Shown here one piece after another: positions 33,101 to 44,607 of a stretch of 64,000 nucleotides of DNA. Below the pieces are notes generated by a model. That model ran no database searches. It was not told the origin of the DNA and was given only the letters and a program-made list of their open reading frames with translations. The stretch lies in assembly GCA_001724245.1 (NCBI GenBank), contig MEDX01000015.1, positions 38,743 through 102,742 of the forward strand, in the 5' to 3' direction. The translations under genes and the position numbers were made by a program. The stretch comes from Fonticula-like sp. SCN 57-25 (Eukaryota; Nucleariida; Rotosphaerida). Position 1 is the stretch's first letter. Each line of letters opens with the position of its first letter.

Positions 33101-35066
33101 TATCATCTGAGTATCATTGGTATCATTTGAGTATCATTGGTATCATTGTGTATTGAGTATCATTGGGTATCATGATGAGTATCATATGAGTATCATTGAT
33201 TGAGTATGAGTATGAGTATGAGTATCATTGTGTATCATTGTGTATCATTGTGTATCATTGATGATTGAGTATCATTGAGTATCATTGGGTAATTGTGTAT
33301 CATTGAGTATTGAGTATCATTGAGTAATTGTGTATCATTGAGTATTGAGTATCATTGAGTATGAGTATCATTGAGTATGAGTATCATTTGAGTATGAGTA
33401 TCATTTGAGTATCACTGAGTACCATGGATATCATTGAGTAACATGAGTAACATGAGTATCATGAGTATCATTGAAGAGTAACATGGAACATGCATGAGTA
33501 TCATGAGTGTCATGAATGTCATTGAGTATCATTGAGTATCGCTGATGATGTTGATGATGATGATGATGATGATTGTAATCATTGGTGAGTGTCATTGATG
33601 TATCATTGAGTATCATGTGAGTATCATTATCATGTGAGTATCATTGAGTGTTATTGATGTATTATCAAGTATCAAGTATCATTCTTCTTCCCTTCCTCTT
33701 CCCTTCTTCCCTCCCCCTACTAACATTTTTCTTCTTCAGAACTCCAAGCCCTCTGCCGCCTCATTGGCCCCAACGGCATCCGCCACATCGAAGAGCGCAC
33801 CCTCCGCGCCATCACCACGTGGATCGGCGACCTCAAAGACCTCGTCAACCGCAACCGCGACACCCTAGAGTCACTCCTCCTGCCCACGTGCACCTCCTCT
33901 CGCTTTGCTGACACACTCAAACGTGTCCGCCACTGCGACGAAGTTGTGGAGTTGTTGATGCAAATTGGATATGCATTGAAATTGCGTGATATGCTTCATG
34001 CTGCTTTGCGTGAAACAGTTCGCCAAACATCGCCAGATATACTTTATAGTATCATTAATATGCACTCGCAGTATCCGAAAAACACGTTTGGCATGGCAGG
34101 ATATATTGATGTTGATATGCTTGCGAATGCTGTCGGTGTATTTGACGCTGTTGATGTCCCATTGCGTGCCGCTGCAGAGCCGCATTGCCGCGACACTGCC
34201 AATGATAAGCGCACGTGGGCATTATTGCCTATTATGGTTGCTGCTTCATTGCCTGTTTTGGCGGGAAATGAGCAGAGTGGGTTTAATCCGAATTTGAATG
34301 CGCATGATAATAATGCGACGTTTGTTGTGAATGCAATGTCACGTGTGAGTATTGCAGTGATGTCATTGGTCAGTGGGGATGAACAAGAGGTGGAGAGGGT
34401 GCATTGTGGGTTTGTGGAGGTGGGGGCGGCGGTGCTGCTGAGGTTGGGGGTGGAGACGCAAAGACCCAAAGAGATCGACGCTGCTTTTTTGCTTTTGCAG
34501 GAGGTAAGATTATTGGGGAAAAATGGGAAGGTTTAATGTCTTTTTTGGGGGTTTTTTGGCACTTTTTTGGTGTTTTTTGGTTCTTTTTTGGTTCTTTTTT
34601 GGTTCTTTTTTGGCATTATTGGCATCTTTTTCGGTTCTTTTTTGACGTTATTGGTATTTTTTTTGGTTCTTTTTTGACGTTATTGGTATCTTTTTTGGTA
34701 CTTTTTTGGTACTTTTTTGATGTTATTGGTATCTTTTTTGGTACTTTTTTGTCATTATTGGTATCTTTTTTGGTACTTTTTTGGTATTATTGGTATCTTT
34801 TTTGGTACTTTTTTGGTGTTTTTTGGTTCTTTTTTCCTCTTTTTTTCTCTCTTTTCCCCCTTTTCCTCACTTTCTCCCCCTTTTCTCCCCCTTTTCACCC
34901 CTTTTTCTCACAACTTCTCTAGTTTGCCGATGTGTCGCCTTATATTACGGCCGAGTTCCTTGAGGGTTGCATGCCTTATGGCCTTATTCGATCGACTCAC
35001 GCGGACCTTTTGCGTCTTCGTGCACGCAAGCGAATCGTCATCAAGGAAGAATCCGAAGCATCATAA
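30125..35066 (+). CDS. NCKAP1: NAP1/NCKAP1 (HEM) subunit of the SCAR/WAVE complex
   Basis: A subunit of the WAVE regulatory complex, which couples Rac to Arp2/3-driven actin branching. Exons 30125-32405, 32609-32669, 32717-32973, 33740-34503 and 34923-35066 give 1168 residues, close to the family length. Typical segments are EKLAVLNAHAKGLLARV near the start, VVRLLANYTRLNILLGLIED, the helical middle with HYVDDLDRLVVSVGG, GPNGIRHIEERTLRAITTWI and the C-terminal SPYITAEFLEGCMPYGLIRS. The match runs the full length. The donors are GTACGA, GTACGC, GTACGA and GTAAGA. Two of the introns are long and filled with simple repeats. ATG 30125 follows a pyrimidine-rich CACAG, so a 5'-UTR intron is possible. 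Confidence 0.92.
32995..33690 (+). repeat. GAGTATCATT decamer array in NAP1 intron 3
   Basis: About 700 bases of imperfect GAGTATCATT(G) and related words (GGTATCATT, GTGTATCATT) fill the intron. Individual copies drift in length from 9 to 14 bases, unlike a CRISPR or unit-length satellite. Confidence 0.85.
34545..34835 (+). repeat. TTTTTTGGTAC / TATTGGTATC repeats in NAP1 intron 4
   Basis: T-rich tandem words (TTTTTTGGTTC, TTTTTTGGTAC, ATTATTGGTATC) fill most of the intron between a GTAAGA donor and a CTCTAG acceptor. Confidence 0.8.
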
Positions 35067-35297
35067 GGAGTCAAAAAGGAGTGAAATAGAGTGAAAAAAG
35101 TGGTAAAAATGGAGTATTTTGGGGCATTTTGGCTCTAAAAGTGGTAAAAAAGGTGCAAAAAAGGTAAAAAAAGGTGCAAAAAACTGCAAATGTACAGCAG
35201 CAAATTACTATTAAAAAGTCTTTTTTCTTTTATTTTCTCTCTTTACACACAATAAAATATATCTTTTTCCCTTCTTTTTCCCTTTTTTTCTTCCTAT

Positions 35298-38251
35298 TCA
35301 CTCCTTGATAGTCCTTGCAATAGTCCTCTTGAAATACGTATCATTCCTCATCAAATTCTCATACGTATCCACTTCCACAATCTTGCCCTCTTTCAGCACT
35401 GCAATCTTCCCAGCCCCCCTAATAGTCGACATTCTATGCGCAATGATAATCACAGTCCGCCCTACCATTAGCCTATCAAGCGCCTCTTGTACCAATCCTT
35501 CACTTTCCGCATCTAATGCACTCGTGGCTTCATCCAATATGAGTATTTTCGGGTTTTTTAATAAAGCACGTGATATAGCTATGCGCTGTTTTTGACCACC
35601 GGAAAGTGAAATTCCCCTTTCGCCAACATATGTTTCATATTTGGCGGGAAAATTGTTTATGAATGTGGACGCATTGGCGCGATTGGCCGCATCAATGATG
35701 ACGTCATCAGACACATGATCACGTGATGAGCCGTAAGCGATGTTGGATTGGATGGTGTCTGCGAATAGGACGGGTTCTTGTGAGACGAGGGCCATGTGGT
35801 CGCGGAACCAGGTGAGGTTGAGGTCGCGAATGTCGACGCCGTCAACAAGGATGTGGCCCTAGGGGAAGAATAAGGGGAAGAGTAAGTAAAGAGAAGGGAA
35901 AGAAGAAGAGAAGAGAAGAAGAGAAGAAGAGTAGAGTGATAACAAGTACAACAAGTACAAGAGAAAGTACAAGTATAATAACAAGTACAACAAGTATGAT
36001 ATCATCATCAACATTGACAACAAGTACAAGTACAAGTACAATAACAGGTACAATAACAGGTACAAGTACATGTATAATATCATTGACAAGTACATGTACA
36101 AGTACAAGTAAGAGTACAAGTACAAGTGCAAGTACACGTATAGTAACAAGTAAGAGTACAAGTACAAGTACACGTATAATAACAAGTATCATCACCATCA
36201 TCAACAACAAGTAAAAGTACAATAACAAGTACAAGTACAAGTACAACATCAATATCAACAACAAAAGTATCATCAACATCAACTACCATGTTTGATGCAT
36301 TCTAGTGTCATTTTGATATCTTTCCAACATCTTTCCAACATGTTTTCAACATATTTCTTGCACTTTCCAACCACAATCACTATATCGTACCGCTTGAGGG
36401 TCGTAAAGGCGCATGAGAAGTGACCCAATAGTACTTTTGCCGCTGCCAGACTGACCAACAATGGCCGTGATCGTTCTTTTCAAATCATCAGTCACGTGAC
36501 ATCAAGTCGGTTTGAAACGTACCCGGGCTCGATGGTGAGGTTGAGGTCCTTGAGGATGCCGGCGGAGGAGCGCGAGGGGTAGGCGAATTGGACATTGCGG
36601 AACTCTATGTGGCCGCGAAGCTCATCAAGGCGCTTATTGGCTGGAAATTATGAGAAAAAAGGTTGAAAAAAGGGGTAAAAATGGTCGAAAAAAGGGGTCA
36701 AAAAAGGACGAATGACCAAAAAACGACCAAAAAACGACCAAATTACCACCAAATAAAGACCAAATAACATCCAAATAACATCCAAATAACATCCAAATAA
36801 CCACATATTAACCACAATAACCAACAAATATCCTCATTCTTTTTTCGCACCTCCAATGTACACTTCCGGTACGCGATCACGCAGCTCAAACACGCGCGCC
36901 CCCGCCCCCACGCCCTTCATCAGCTCGCTGTAAAACGAGCTAATTCCGACGACAGAGCCGCCGACGTAGACCGTGTAGAGCAGAAAAGTGGAAAGGTCGC
37001 CGATGGAAATGGCGCCGGACATGACCATGCTGCCGCCGTACCAGAGGACGGCAAGCATGCTCGCATTGCCCATGAAATTGGCCTGGAAAGAATTGCGAGG
37101 TAAGAAAAGGGCAAGAAAAAGTAGAAAAAATGAAAGTAAATGTACGTAAAATGAACGAAAGTTGTTTAAAAATGCACGAAAAAGTACCAAAAATGAACGA
37201 ATTACCGCCAAAAATGCCGCCAAAATCACACAATTTCAACGTAAATCAACGTAATCCTTTATAAACACCCACAAAAACACCCAAATTTTATTTATTTCAT
37301 AATTTCACGTACGAGACCGTAAAAACCACCGCTTGCGAGCGCCTCTTTCTTTGCAATTCTCAGAATTTCAAATGTCTTTTCGGCGTAGCGCTCAATTTCG
37401 GCCTCTTCGCGGCCGTTTGCGCGCACTGTCCTGATGCCCGAGATGCGCTCCTCTGCGATCTTTGTCGTGTCCGCGAGCGCGTCCTGCGTCTGCTTGGTGA
37501 GCTTGCGCACGTAGCGTCCGTAAAAGACGCCGACGAGCGCGAGCGGCGGGACGATCGAGAGGATCGTGAGGGTGAGCGGCGGCGAGATGACCATCATGAG
37601 CGCCGAGCCGATCACCGCCTGCGACATTGTGCGAAGGCCGTCGGCGATGTTGTTTGTGAGTGTCTTGCCGACGAGCTGCGTGTCCGAGGAGAGGCGGTTG
37701 ATGAGCTCGCCGGTGCGCTGCGTGTCGAAAAAGCCCATCTCTTGGCGGAGCAGCGAGGCGTAGACCTGGCGGCGGAGATCGTTCACGATGCGCTCGCCAG
37801 ACATCTTCATGAGGTACGTGCGCACACCGCCTGCCACGGCGCTCATGGCAAAGGCGCCGCCGAGCACGAGCACGGTCGTTTGAACGCGCTCGGCAGAGAC
37901 CGATCCGATCGTGATGTAGTCAATCACCTTGCCCATGCTGAATGGCAGCAGCATGTTCACCGAAGTGTTGATGGACAGCAGGCCGATCGACGCAGTGAGC
38001 GACTTCCACTCGGGGCGCGCAAGGCGGAAAACCTGACGCATACTCGAAACATCAAGCTTGCCGCGAGCAGGCGCCGCATTCTCTTGCTTGTCCAACGACG
38101 TTGATGCCGTTGAAGCAGTTGCCGCAGATGCGGTCGATGCCGATGCGGCCGATTGAGAGTCGGACGAGTAGGCATAGCGGCAATACAGCGCGCCGTTCGC
38201 TACAGCGCGCGGGGCGATGCGCGCCCCTCTCGCCACGCGCAGCGACAGCAT
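35298..38251 (-). CDS. Mitochondrial half ABC transporter (ABCB10-like)
   Basis: Homodimeric ABCB-type exporter, probably of the mitochondrial inner membrane. Exons 38251-37313, 37082-36851, 36640-36523, 36475-36391 and 35858-35298 give 644 residues. An Arg-rich presequence ([20 protein letters not shown]) precedes a six-helix membrane domain with [19 protein letters not shown], the usual coupling-helix motif. The nucleotide-binding domain has Walker [22 protein letters not shown] (Q-loop), signature [16 protein letters not shown], Walker [13 protein letters not shown] and switch His in IIIAHRMST. It most resembles ABCB10/Mdl1, but ABCB8 is not excluded. All four introns keep phase; the last is 532 bases long and repeat-filled. 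The ATG is 62 bases downstream of a TCACGTGA palindrome. Confidence 0.93.
35935..36275 (-). repeat. ACAAGTACAAGTACA hexamer/dodecamer array in ABCB intron 4
   Basis: Imperfect AAGTAC hexamers (plus-strand words ACAAGT, ACAATA, CATGTA) over about 340 bases. GTAC is self-complementary, so the array holds many GTAC words resembling the first half of this genome's 5' splice site on both strands. Confidence 0.85.
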
Positions 38252-38475
38252 TCGATCCGTCCGGGTGGGTCGCCGCGTGTTTCGTTTCCCGCGCTTTGAC
38301 GTTCACTACAGGTCACGTGAACGGCCTTTTTTTGTTGCCCTGCAAGCGGCGGCAGCATACATTAGCGCGCGCGCTGCATCACGGGCCGCTGCTCGCCGAC
38401 GCGCACGCCTTTTTCTACATTTCTTTCTGAGACTGCACATTGATCACTTTTGATCACTTTTGATCACTTTTGATC
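38252..38475. promoter_or_regulatory. Divergent promoter, ABCB / TFIIIC-like gene
   Basis: A 224-base divergent spacer with TCACGTGA at 38313-38320 and a four-copy TGATCACTTT repeat running into the plus-strand start codon. Confidence 0.5.
38313..38320. promoter_or_regulatory. TCACGTGA palindrome between ABCB and TFIIIC-like genes
   Basis: Perfect palindrome, 62 bases from the ABCB start and 156 bases from the TFIIIC-like start. Confidence 0.45.
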
Positions 38476-38476
38476 A
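38441..38476 (+). repeat. Four tandem TGATCA palindromes abutting a start codon
   Basis: TGATCACTTT is repeated three times and a fourth TGATCA runs straight into ATGGA, so the last palindrome overlaps the initiator ATG at 38476. Confidence 0.8.
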
Positions 38477-41139
38477 TGGACATTGACGATGCGTCGGTCG
38501 AGGCCGGGGATAATAGTACGCCCCGGCGCCGCGGTCGGCCGCGCAGGGGCGATCCCGCTTCCCCCGCGGATGCCGCCACGCCCACGCCGAGCAAGCGTCG
38601 CATGCTGTCGCGCCGCGATGCCGGCGATGATTCCCCCGAGTATCTTGATTTCACTCCCGATTGCACCGTGATTGCCGACGGATCGCTCGCGTCGCATGTT
38701 CGCGTCCTCCTGCACTCGATCGCCCCCCACTTTCAGCTCACGCTGCAGACGCGCGAGAGCGGCGGCGAAGACGGCGGCAAGACCGAGCAGCGCCTCGTGT
38801 GCCCGATCCCCGGCTGCTCCAAAACCTTTCTCAACATTGACGGCATCATCTACCATGGCAAGACAACCGTGCATTCCGTGCTCGATGCCCTCGAGTGGGC
38901 GCATCCCGCCGACGCCCTCGCCGCTTTCACGCCCGACGCCGACCTGCCGCTCCCCGTGCGCGCCGTGTGGCGCGTCACCGCCTTTGAGAAGCAGACGCGC
39001 GACATCCCCTTCATCATCGGATTCCCAAAAAAAAAGGGCGAAAAGCGCGTCAAGACAGAGCCGATCGACACGGATGCCGTCGCATCGGGTCGCAGTAACG
39101 CGGCAATTCCCGACAGCGTGCCTCTGGCCGTGCGCACGCTCGTGCAACAGGCGGCCGCGGCAGCAGAGCCAAGTGAAATTCCATTTCCTTTGTGGCGAAG
39201 CACGCATGGCGACATCACCATCTGCCAGGCACCGCCCATTGACACTGCAGGTAAAAGTTCAGTCATTCTTGCCCATCCAGACGAGGGAATCGCTCCATAT
39301 TCATTAAACATCCTTCAGGGACGCTCAGGTGCGCACAATATACACAGTTAATGTTTTCTGTTTCCTACCGTGATCATGTTGTGTGCCATGTTGCCATGTG
39401 CATGATGTGTTTTGTGTCATATTTGTGACATTTTCATGATATTTTGTGTTGTATTTGTGACACTTTTCATGATGTTTTGTGTCATATTAGTGACATTTTC
39501 ATGATGTTTTGTGTCGTATTTGTGACACTTTTCTCTATATTTCCTCATATTCACCTCCATATATTCTTACTTTCCTTAGTGTCACCGACTGAGTCTGTCC
39601 TTTTCTGCGGCCCCGACCTCCGCGCCATCTCCTTCTGCCCCTCCTCACCCTCCTCTCCCCACCACTTTCTCGCCACCACCTCCTCTTCACAAGGCACAAT
39701 CCAAATATGGAACATTGGCGCACTCGACAACGACAAAAATGAAGAAAAAGCGCCATTTCTCGCAATGTCATTGGTGCATAATGAAGGTGTTTGTCATGAC
39801 ATCGCATGGCTTCCAATATGTGCACAAGACAACAGTGAATGTGAAGGAAATGAACTAAAGAGACTGGGAATATTGGCGGCGGTGTTTGGGAGTGGAGAGG
39901 TGAGTGTGTTTGCGGTGCCAGAGCCAGAGGGGGTGTCGAAGGCTGTCGGGAATGATCCGCCATGTACGTTGAATATGAGGAATTGAATAGGGAATTGGGA
40001 ATAAATGGGGGTAATTTGTGTGTATTGTGTGTGTATTGTGTGTATATTGTGTGTGTATTTTGTGTCAATGGGGTGTCAATTGGGTATTTGTGTTCAATTG
40101 TGTATCGTGTGTTGTGTGTCAATTGTGTAATTTTAACATGTATTTTGGTGCATTTTCAGTGCATTTTTCATTCTTTTCGCCCCTTTTTCATACATTTCAC
40201 TCCCTTTCGTTCACTTTTCCTTACCTCTTTTCTCCAGGCATTCGTCTGACCCCCATGCGCTCGCTTCACTTTCCCTCTTCTCCTCTCTGCCTCTCGTGGC
40301 TCCCTTCCCCCTCTGGCGCACACCTCACCCTCGGCACATCCACCGGCGACCTCTGCGTCCTCTTTTTCCCCTTTTCTTCCCACCCTTTTTCCTCTTCTCT
40401 TTCCCTTGAAGTTGTACGCTTTTTTCCCGCGCATTTTGGCGCCATTCGCGCTGCCTCTTTATGCCCACAAAACCCTCTTTGTGCCGTCTCGTGCGGCGAA
40501 GACGGCGCCGTCCACGCGTGGGACCTGAATGACCCAGCCGCGCCGCTCGCACAGAACAGTTCCCGCAGCATTGCGGCCAGTTGCGGGTGGACGTCCAGTG
40601 AGCCACGTGCGTATTTTTGCACGGAAGGAAATGCGGTAAAATTGTTTTGGCTGCAAGATCGCTTTAAAGAGTATGCGTCAGTGAGGGTTATTGAGCATGG
40701 GGCGACGGCGTGGGCGGCGGAGGCGTCGCCGTGCACGGGAATTGTCGCGTCGGGCGGCGCGGACGGAACGGTTTTGGTCATTCCGAATTATGCGCGAATT
40801 CAAACTGGGCGCAGAAAAATAAAGCCGTGGCGCGTTTTTCGCGTTATTTCGAGGCAAAAAGTGCAGCAAAATGGACAAGAAATGCCGCAAAATGGACAAG
40901 AAATGCAGCAAAATGGACAAGAAATGCAGCAAAATGGACAATTAACGCATGAATATGTGCTTGAAACGTCCAAAAAGGCAGAGGAATGGAATGCGCATGC
41001 GGCGGGCGGGCTGCCGAGGAGCGAAGAGGGGGTGATTAAGGTCACGTGGTGCCCGACGGGCGGGAAGGCGGGGTGGATGGCGGCGGCGACGGGGGGGGGG
41101 ACAGTGCACGTGTTTAGCGTGCACGACATGAAAAAGTAG
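38476..41139 (+). CDS. WD40 protein with AT-hook and C2H2-like finger (TFIIIC GTF3C2/Tfc6 candidate)
   Basis: Predicted nuclear protein of 712 residues from exons 38476-39328, 39580-39963 and 40238-41139. An AT-hook-like RRRGRPRRG lies near residue 18. A C2H2-like finger has the spacing C-x4-C-x11-H-x5-H, starting CPIPGCSKTF. The C-terminal half carries WD-type blades, such as TIQIWNI, GAIRAASLCPQNPLCAVSC with HAWDL, and ASGGADGTVLVI. AT-hook or finger plus a WD40 half is the layout of the TFIIIC subunit GTF3C2/Tfc6. The match is by architecture, and I saw no diagnostic motif, so the role is tentative. A 21-base coding repeat inserts QNGQEM units between blades. Donors are GTGCGC and GTACGT. 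Confidence 0.6.
39395..39545 (+). repeat. Intronic tandem repeat, TTTTGTGTCATATTTGTGACATTTTCATGATG type
   Basis: About four imperfect units of 35-37 bases in the first intron of the TFIIIC-like gene. Each contains TTTGTGACA(C/T)TTT in sense orientation. Confidence 0.8.
40860..40945 (+). repeat. 21-base coding repeat (QNGQEM)
   Basis: Four tandem copies of CAAAATGGACAAGAAATGC plus AG or CG encode QNGQEMPQ/QNGQEMQ inside the WD40 region, probably a surface loop. Confidence 0.85.
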
Positions 41140-41546
41140 TGAAGAAATAGTGGGAAAAGTAGTGGAATAAGATAGCAAAAAGTGTGTTTGTTTAGGTTTG
41201 TTTGTGTTGGAACAGTCATATTTGTTGTAGTTTATCGGTGGTGTAACAGTTTAGCAATAATACTGAGGCATTTGAAATCAAGTTAAAAGTCACACATATG
41301 TGAATGTAAAGTAAAAGATATGTAGCACACATGATTATGCACTGAAAGTGTCATGTATCATATGTGAATATGGACATAAAGTGAGTCTTTTGCCATGTAT
41401 CATATGTGAATATGGACAAAAAGTGTCATTCTACGCCATGTATCATATGTAAATGTACACAAAAAGTATCCTTTTTAACCATGTATCATATACAATGCTT
41501 CATTCTTCTTTATATTCTTCATTATTTATTATACAAATATCAAAAA
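41140..41546. other. Convergent spacer, TFIIIC-like / DENND6
   Basis: A tail-to-tail spacer of 407 bases. Its right half is a tandem repeat array (41343-41490). No exon was seen. Confidence 0.5.
41343..41490. repeat. Tandem CATGTATCATATGTGAATATGGACA repeat
   Basis: Four imperfect units of about 40-55 bases, each with ATGTATCATATGTGAATATGGAC followed by AAAAAGTGTC-like sequence. The last two copies are diverged. Confidence 0.8.
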
Positions 41547-44241
41547 TCACGCCAACATTCCATCAATTGTATTGGCGAGCTGTTCCAGTCTTTTCACGCC
41601 CGACGCGCCGACCCACGCGCGGCACGTGAACGAGTCCAGTTCAGTGTTGACGCGGTCGAGAAGGGCTTCAAGTTGGGGGCGGGCGAGGGGCTCAAGTCGC
41701 TCAGGTTCAATTTCAATCATGGCTGAAAAGAAAAGGAAAATGGTAAGAAAATTGATAGAGAAAAGGGGTGAAAAAATAGAAAAATTGATTAAAAAAGAGA
41801 CGTAAAAAAGATAAAATTTGATATAAAAAGAGACGCAAAAAGAGTTGGAATTTTATATAAAAGAGACACACAACATCAGAAATTGATATAAAAAGAGACC
41901 AAAAATGCCAGAAATTAATACAATGAGACAAAAACATGTCATAACTCAATATAAAAAGACACAAATAAAGTCATAAATATATCTATGGCCACGTACACTT
42001 TACGTAGAGCTTTCTGAGCATGCGATTGGCCTGTCGGGTTTTATCGCGAAGCCACGCGACAAAGTTTGGCGAGCGAAGGAAGCGGTGATACAGTTCGATA
42101 ATATTGCTCTTGAAGCGCGTCTTGAGCTCGGCGGCATCTGAAAAAGTGAGGAAAAGTGAGGAAAAAGTGCAGAAAAAGTGAGGGAAAGTGCGGAAAAAGA
42201 GTGTAAAAAGAGTGTAAAAAGAGTGTAAAAAGAGTGAAAATGAACTCAAAATGAACACAAAAAGAACAAAAAAGATGCAAAAAAGTATAAAATAGACACA
42301 AAAAAAGTATCATTTTCTGCTTTAATGTCCACAAAAAAGTATCATTTTCTGCTTTAATGTCCACAATAACAATATTAATTTACGTACGTTTTCCCTCGAC
42401 TGTTGCCAAAAATGCGACTGCCTCGAATGGCAACAACCTCGGCAGCGGCTCAAACGCACTCACAGCCCTATTTAACCCCCTTTTTAATACATAAATCCAA
42501 TACTTTTCCCCACTTTCGTACGCCACACTTGGCACCAATGTCGAAAAATACGTCTCAATCGGCTTCAAAAACGCATTCGTCAATTCCTGAAAGTGATTCA
42601 GCAGCAGCGCATTCGCCGAATCCTCATCGACATTCCTCTCCATCACGGCTTTTAACAGCCTCCTATCGACCGACACGTGCCTCTTGTACGCCGTCCTTAA
42701 CCCAGGCACAAAGTCCAAACTTCCGCCGCCGCCCTTTTTCTTGGCCGCCGCGCCGACGCGCAGGATGTGCGGCCAGTGCTCGAATGCCTTTACGAAAAAC
42801 GGGTTTGTGACGCCGAGCAAAACATTCGCGGGCGTTTTTGTGCGCGTCGTGTACTCTTTAAAGTCGGTGTCGTGGATGGTAAAGTACGGGCGAAAGTCGC
42901 CGCCGTACGCGACCGGACTAATTAAAGCGAGCGCGCCGAGAACAACGTCGGCGCACAAGGCGGGCGACGAGCTCATGACGACGATTGGCTCGGCGATCAG
43001 GGACAGTTCCCAGAATGTCCAGAGGTCGGCGAGAATGTCGCGAAAGTCGTGAAAGATGTTTGCCGCGCAGCTGCTCAGCGAAAACTGGTTTGGCGCGAGC
43101 TCAAACGACGATTTGCGCATGGCGCCAAAGCCGACGCTGCCGTTGAGGTGCGCGGGGATGGTGTAGTAGAGCATCGAGCCGAGAAAGGGGAGCTCGAGGG
43201 GGCTCTCGGGCGTCGTCAGGGGCCAGCGGGCGATCGTGTGCGAGGCGGACTCGAGGATGGGGTGGCCGACGTCAAAGTAGGTCGCGGCGAGCATGCGCAG
43301 GACCTGGCGAAAGAGGCCGACAAAGGGGCGCTCGGTGAGGAGGACGACGGATTTCTGAAAGTAGCCGCGGCGGATGCGGTCGTCTTTGCACTGGCGGAAA
43401 AAGACAAAGCCGTAGAGGAATTTTTGCTTGGGGGGGGAGAGAGGGTCCGCGCCGCTCGGCCAGCGGATGCGGAAGGTGTACTCGGTGTCGCCAATTGACG
43501 ACGAATTCGAGTCGGCAAACGCATTAAAGCAACTAAAAAAGCAGGCCATTTTTAGCACAAAAAGCACACTAAAAGCCCTCAAAACAATGCGCACATGTTG
43601 GACTTTTCTGATTCGGTAAAGTTGACGGGGGGAAAGACGCACTCGAGGGCCTGGCCGAGCTCGAGATCGAATGTGACGACGGCAAAGCAGTGCATCCAGC
43701 GCTGGAATCTGAGCATGTCGACGGGCGAGAGGTTTGTGGCAGAGGAGGGTACCGCGGCGGCGTCGACGTCGACGGCGACGGGGCCGACGCCGCGCGCAGC
43801 GGATGCCACGGCGGGATCGACCTCGAGCTCGAGCACCTCGTCATCGTCATCGTCGGCGGCGTCGGGGGCCGCCGTGGTCACAGCGGACGGATCGACCATG
43901 CCGCTGTCGTCGACGTCGTCAAAGTAGGACTCGTTGAGGTCGAGCTCGGCGGCCACGCCCACGATGAGATCGGAATCGTCGGCGGAGAGCTGCTCCTCCT
44001 CCTCGTCGGGATGGCTGCGCGTCGCAAGCTCGCTGCTGCGCGTTGAGGGATCGGCCAGGGGGTTCGCGGACGCGGCAAGATCGGGCAAATTGGGCGTGCT
44101 CATCACGCCGGCCACGTGCGTCACCAGCACGTCAGACGCCTCCTGGGAAGCGAAGCCGGCGCTAAAGGAATCGGGCGGGGCAAGCGACGGCATCCCGGGC
44201 GGCGCGCTGTTCAGCCGGCCAATAAACTCGCCGCCAGACAT
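41547..44241 (-). CDS. DENND6: DENND6 (AFI1/FAM116) Rab guanine-nucleotide exchange factor
   Basis: DENN-domain protein of the DENND6 family. In animals it activates Rab14 (and Rab35) on endosomes. Exons 44241-43595, 43532-42388, 42137-41997 and 41722-41547 give 702 residues. A disordered acidic N-terminus leads to VVTFDLELGQALECVFPP. The DENN core holds FLYGFVFFRQCKDDRIRRGYFQKSVVLL (as overlapping blocks), LWTFWELSLIAEPIVVMSSSP, DFRPYFTIHDTDFKEYTTRT and LLGVTNPFFVKAFEHWPHI. The C-terminal segments ELYHRFLRSPNFVAWLRDKT and a last helix complete the family pattern. The match is end to end. Donors are GTGCGC, GTACGT and GTACGT. Confidence 0.94.
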
Positions 44242-44607
44242 GCTTGTACACTCGATTCTGCGCGGGCGTCTATAACCCGACGCTGCACTCTACGCTACTC
44301 CAAAGGAACAACAACCGACGGCGGAGCGCTCCCCTTTCCTGCGGGGCAGCGGGCCTCGGGTCAGGAGCAGGACGCGAACCGGGGCGCGGCAATCAACAGA
44401 CCACTTGCGGCAGGGCTGTGACACGTCGATATGTCCACGTGGGTGAGAATCGCGGGAAAATGAAAGGAAAGTGTGTGAAAATGTCCGGAAATGGCCGGAA
44501 AAATATCAAAAATATGTGGGAATTTGTACTTTCAGTGCTGATAAAAGACTAACAAGTGTCGAAAAATTAAATACTATTAATAATGTACACAAAAAGACTG
44601 AAATTAG
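44242..44607. promoter_or_regulatory. Spacer, SANT-like protein 3' end / DENND6 promoter
   Basis: A 366-base spacer. The DENND6 side is GC-rich, with CCACGTGG at about 44435-44442; the other side is A/T-rich 3' flank. No gene was recognised. Confidence 0.35.

Noticed and set aside
32995-33690. Repeat array resembling a CRISPR
   Set aside because: Units are short, variable in length, have no distinct spacers, and lie inside a spliced intron of a eukaryotic gene.
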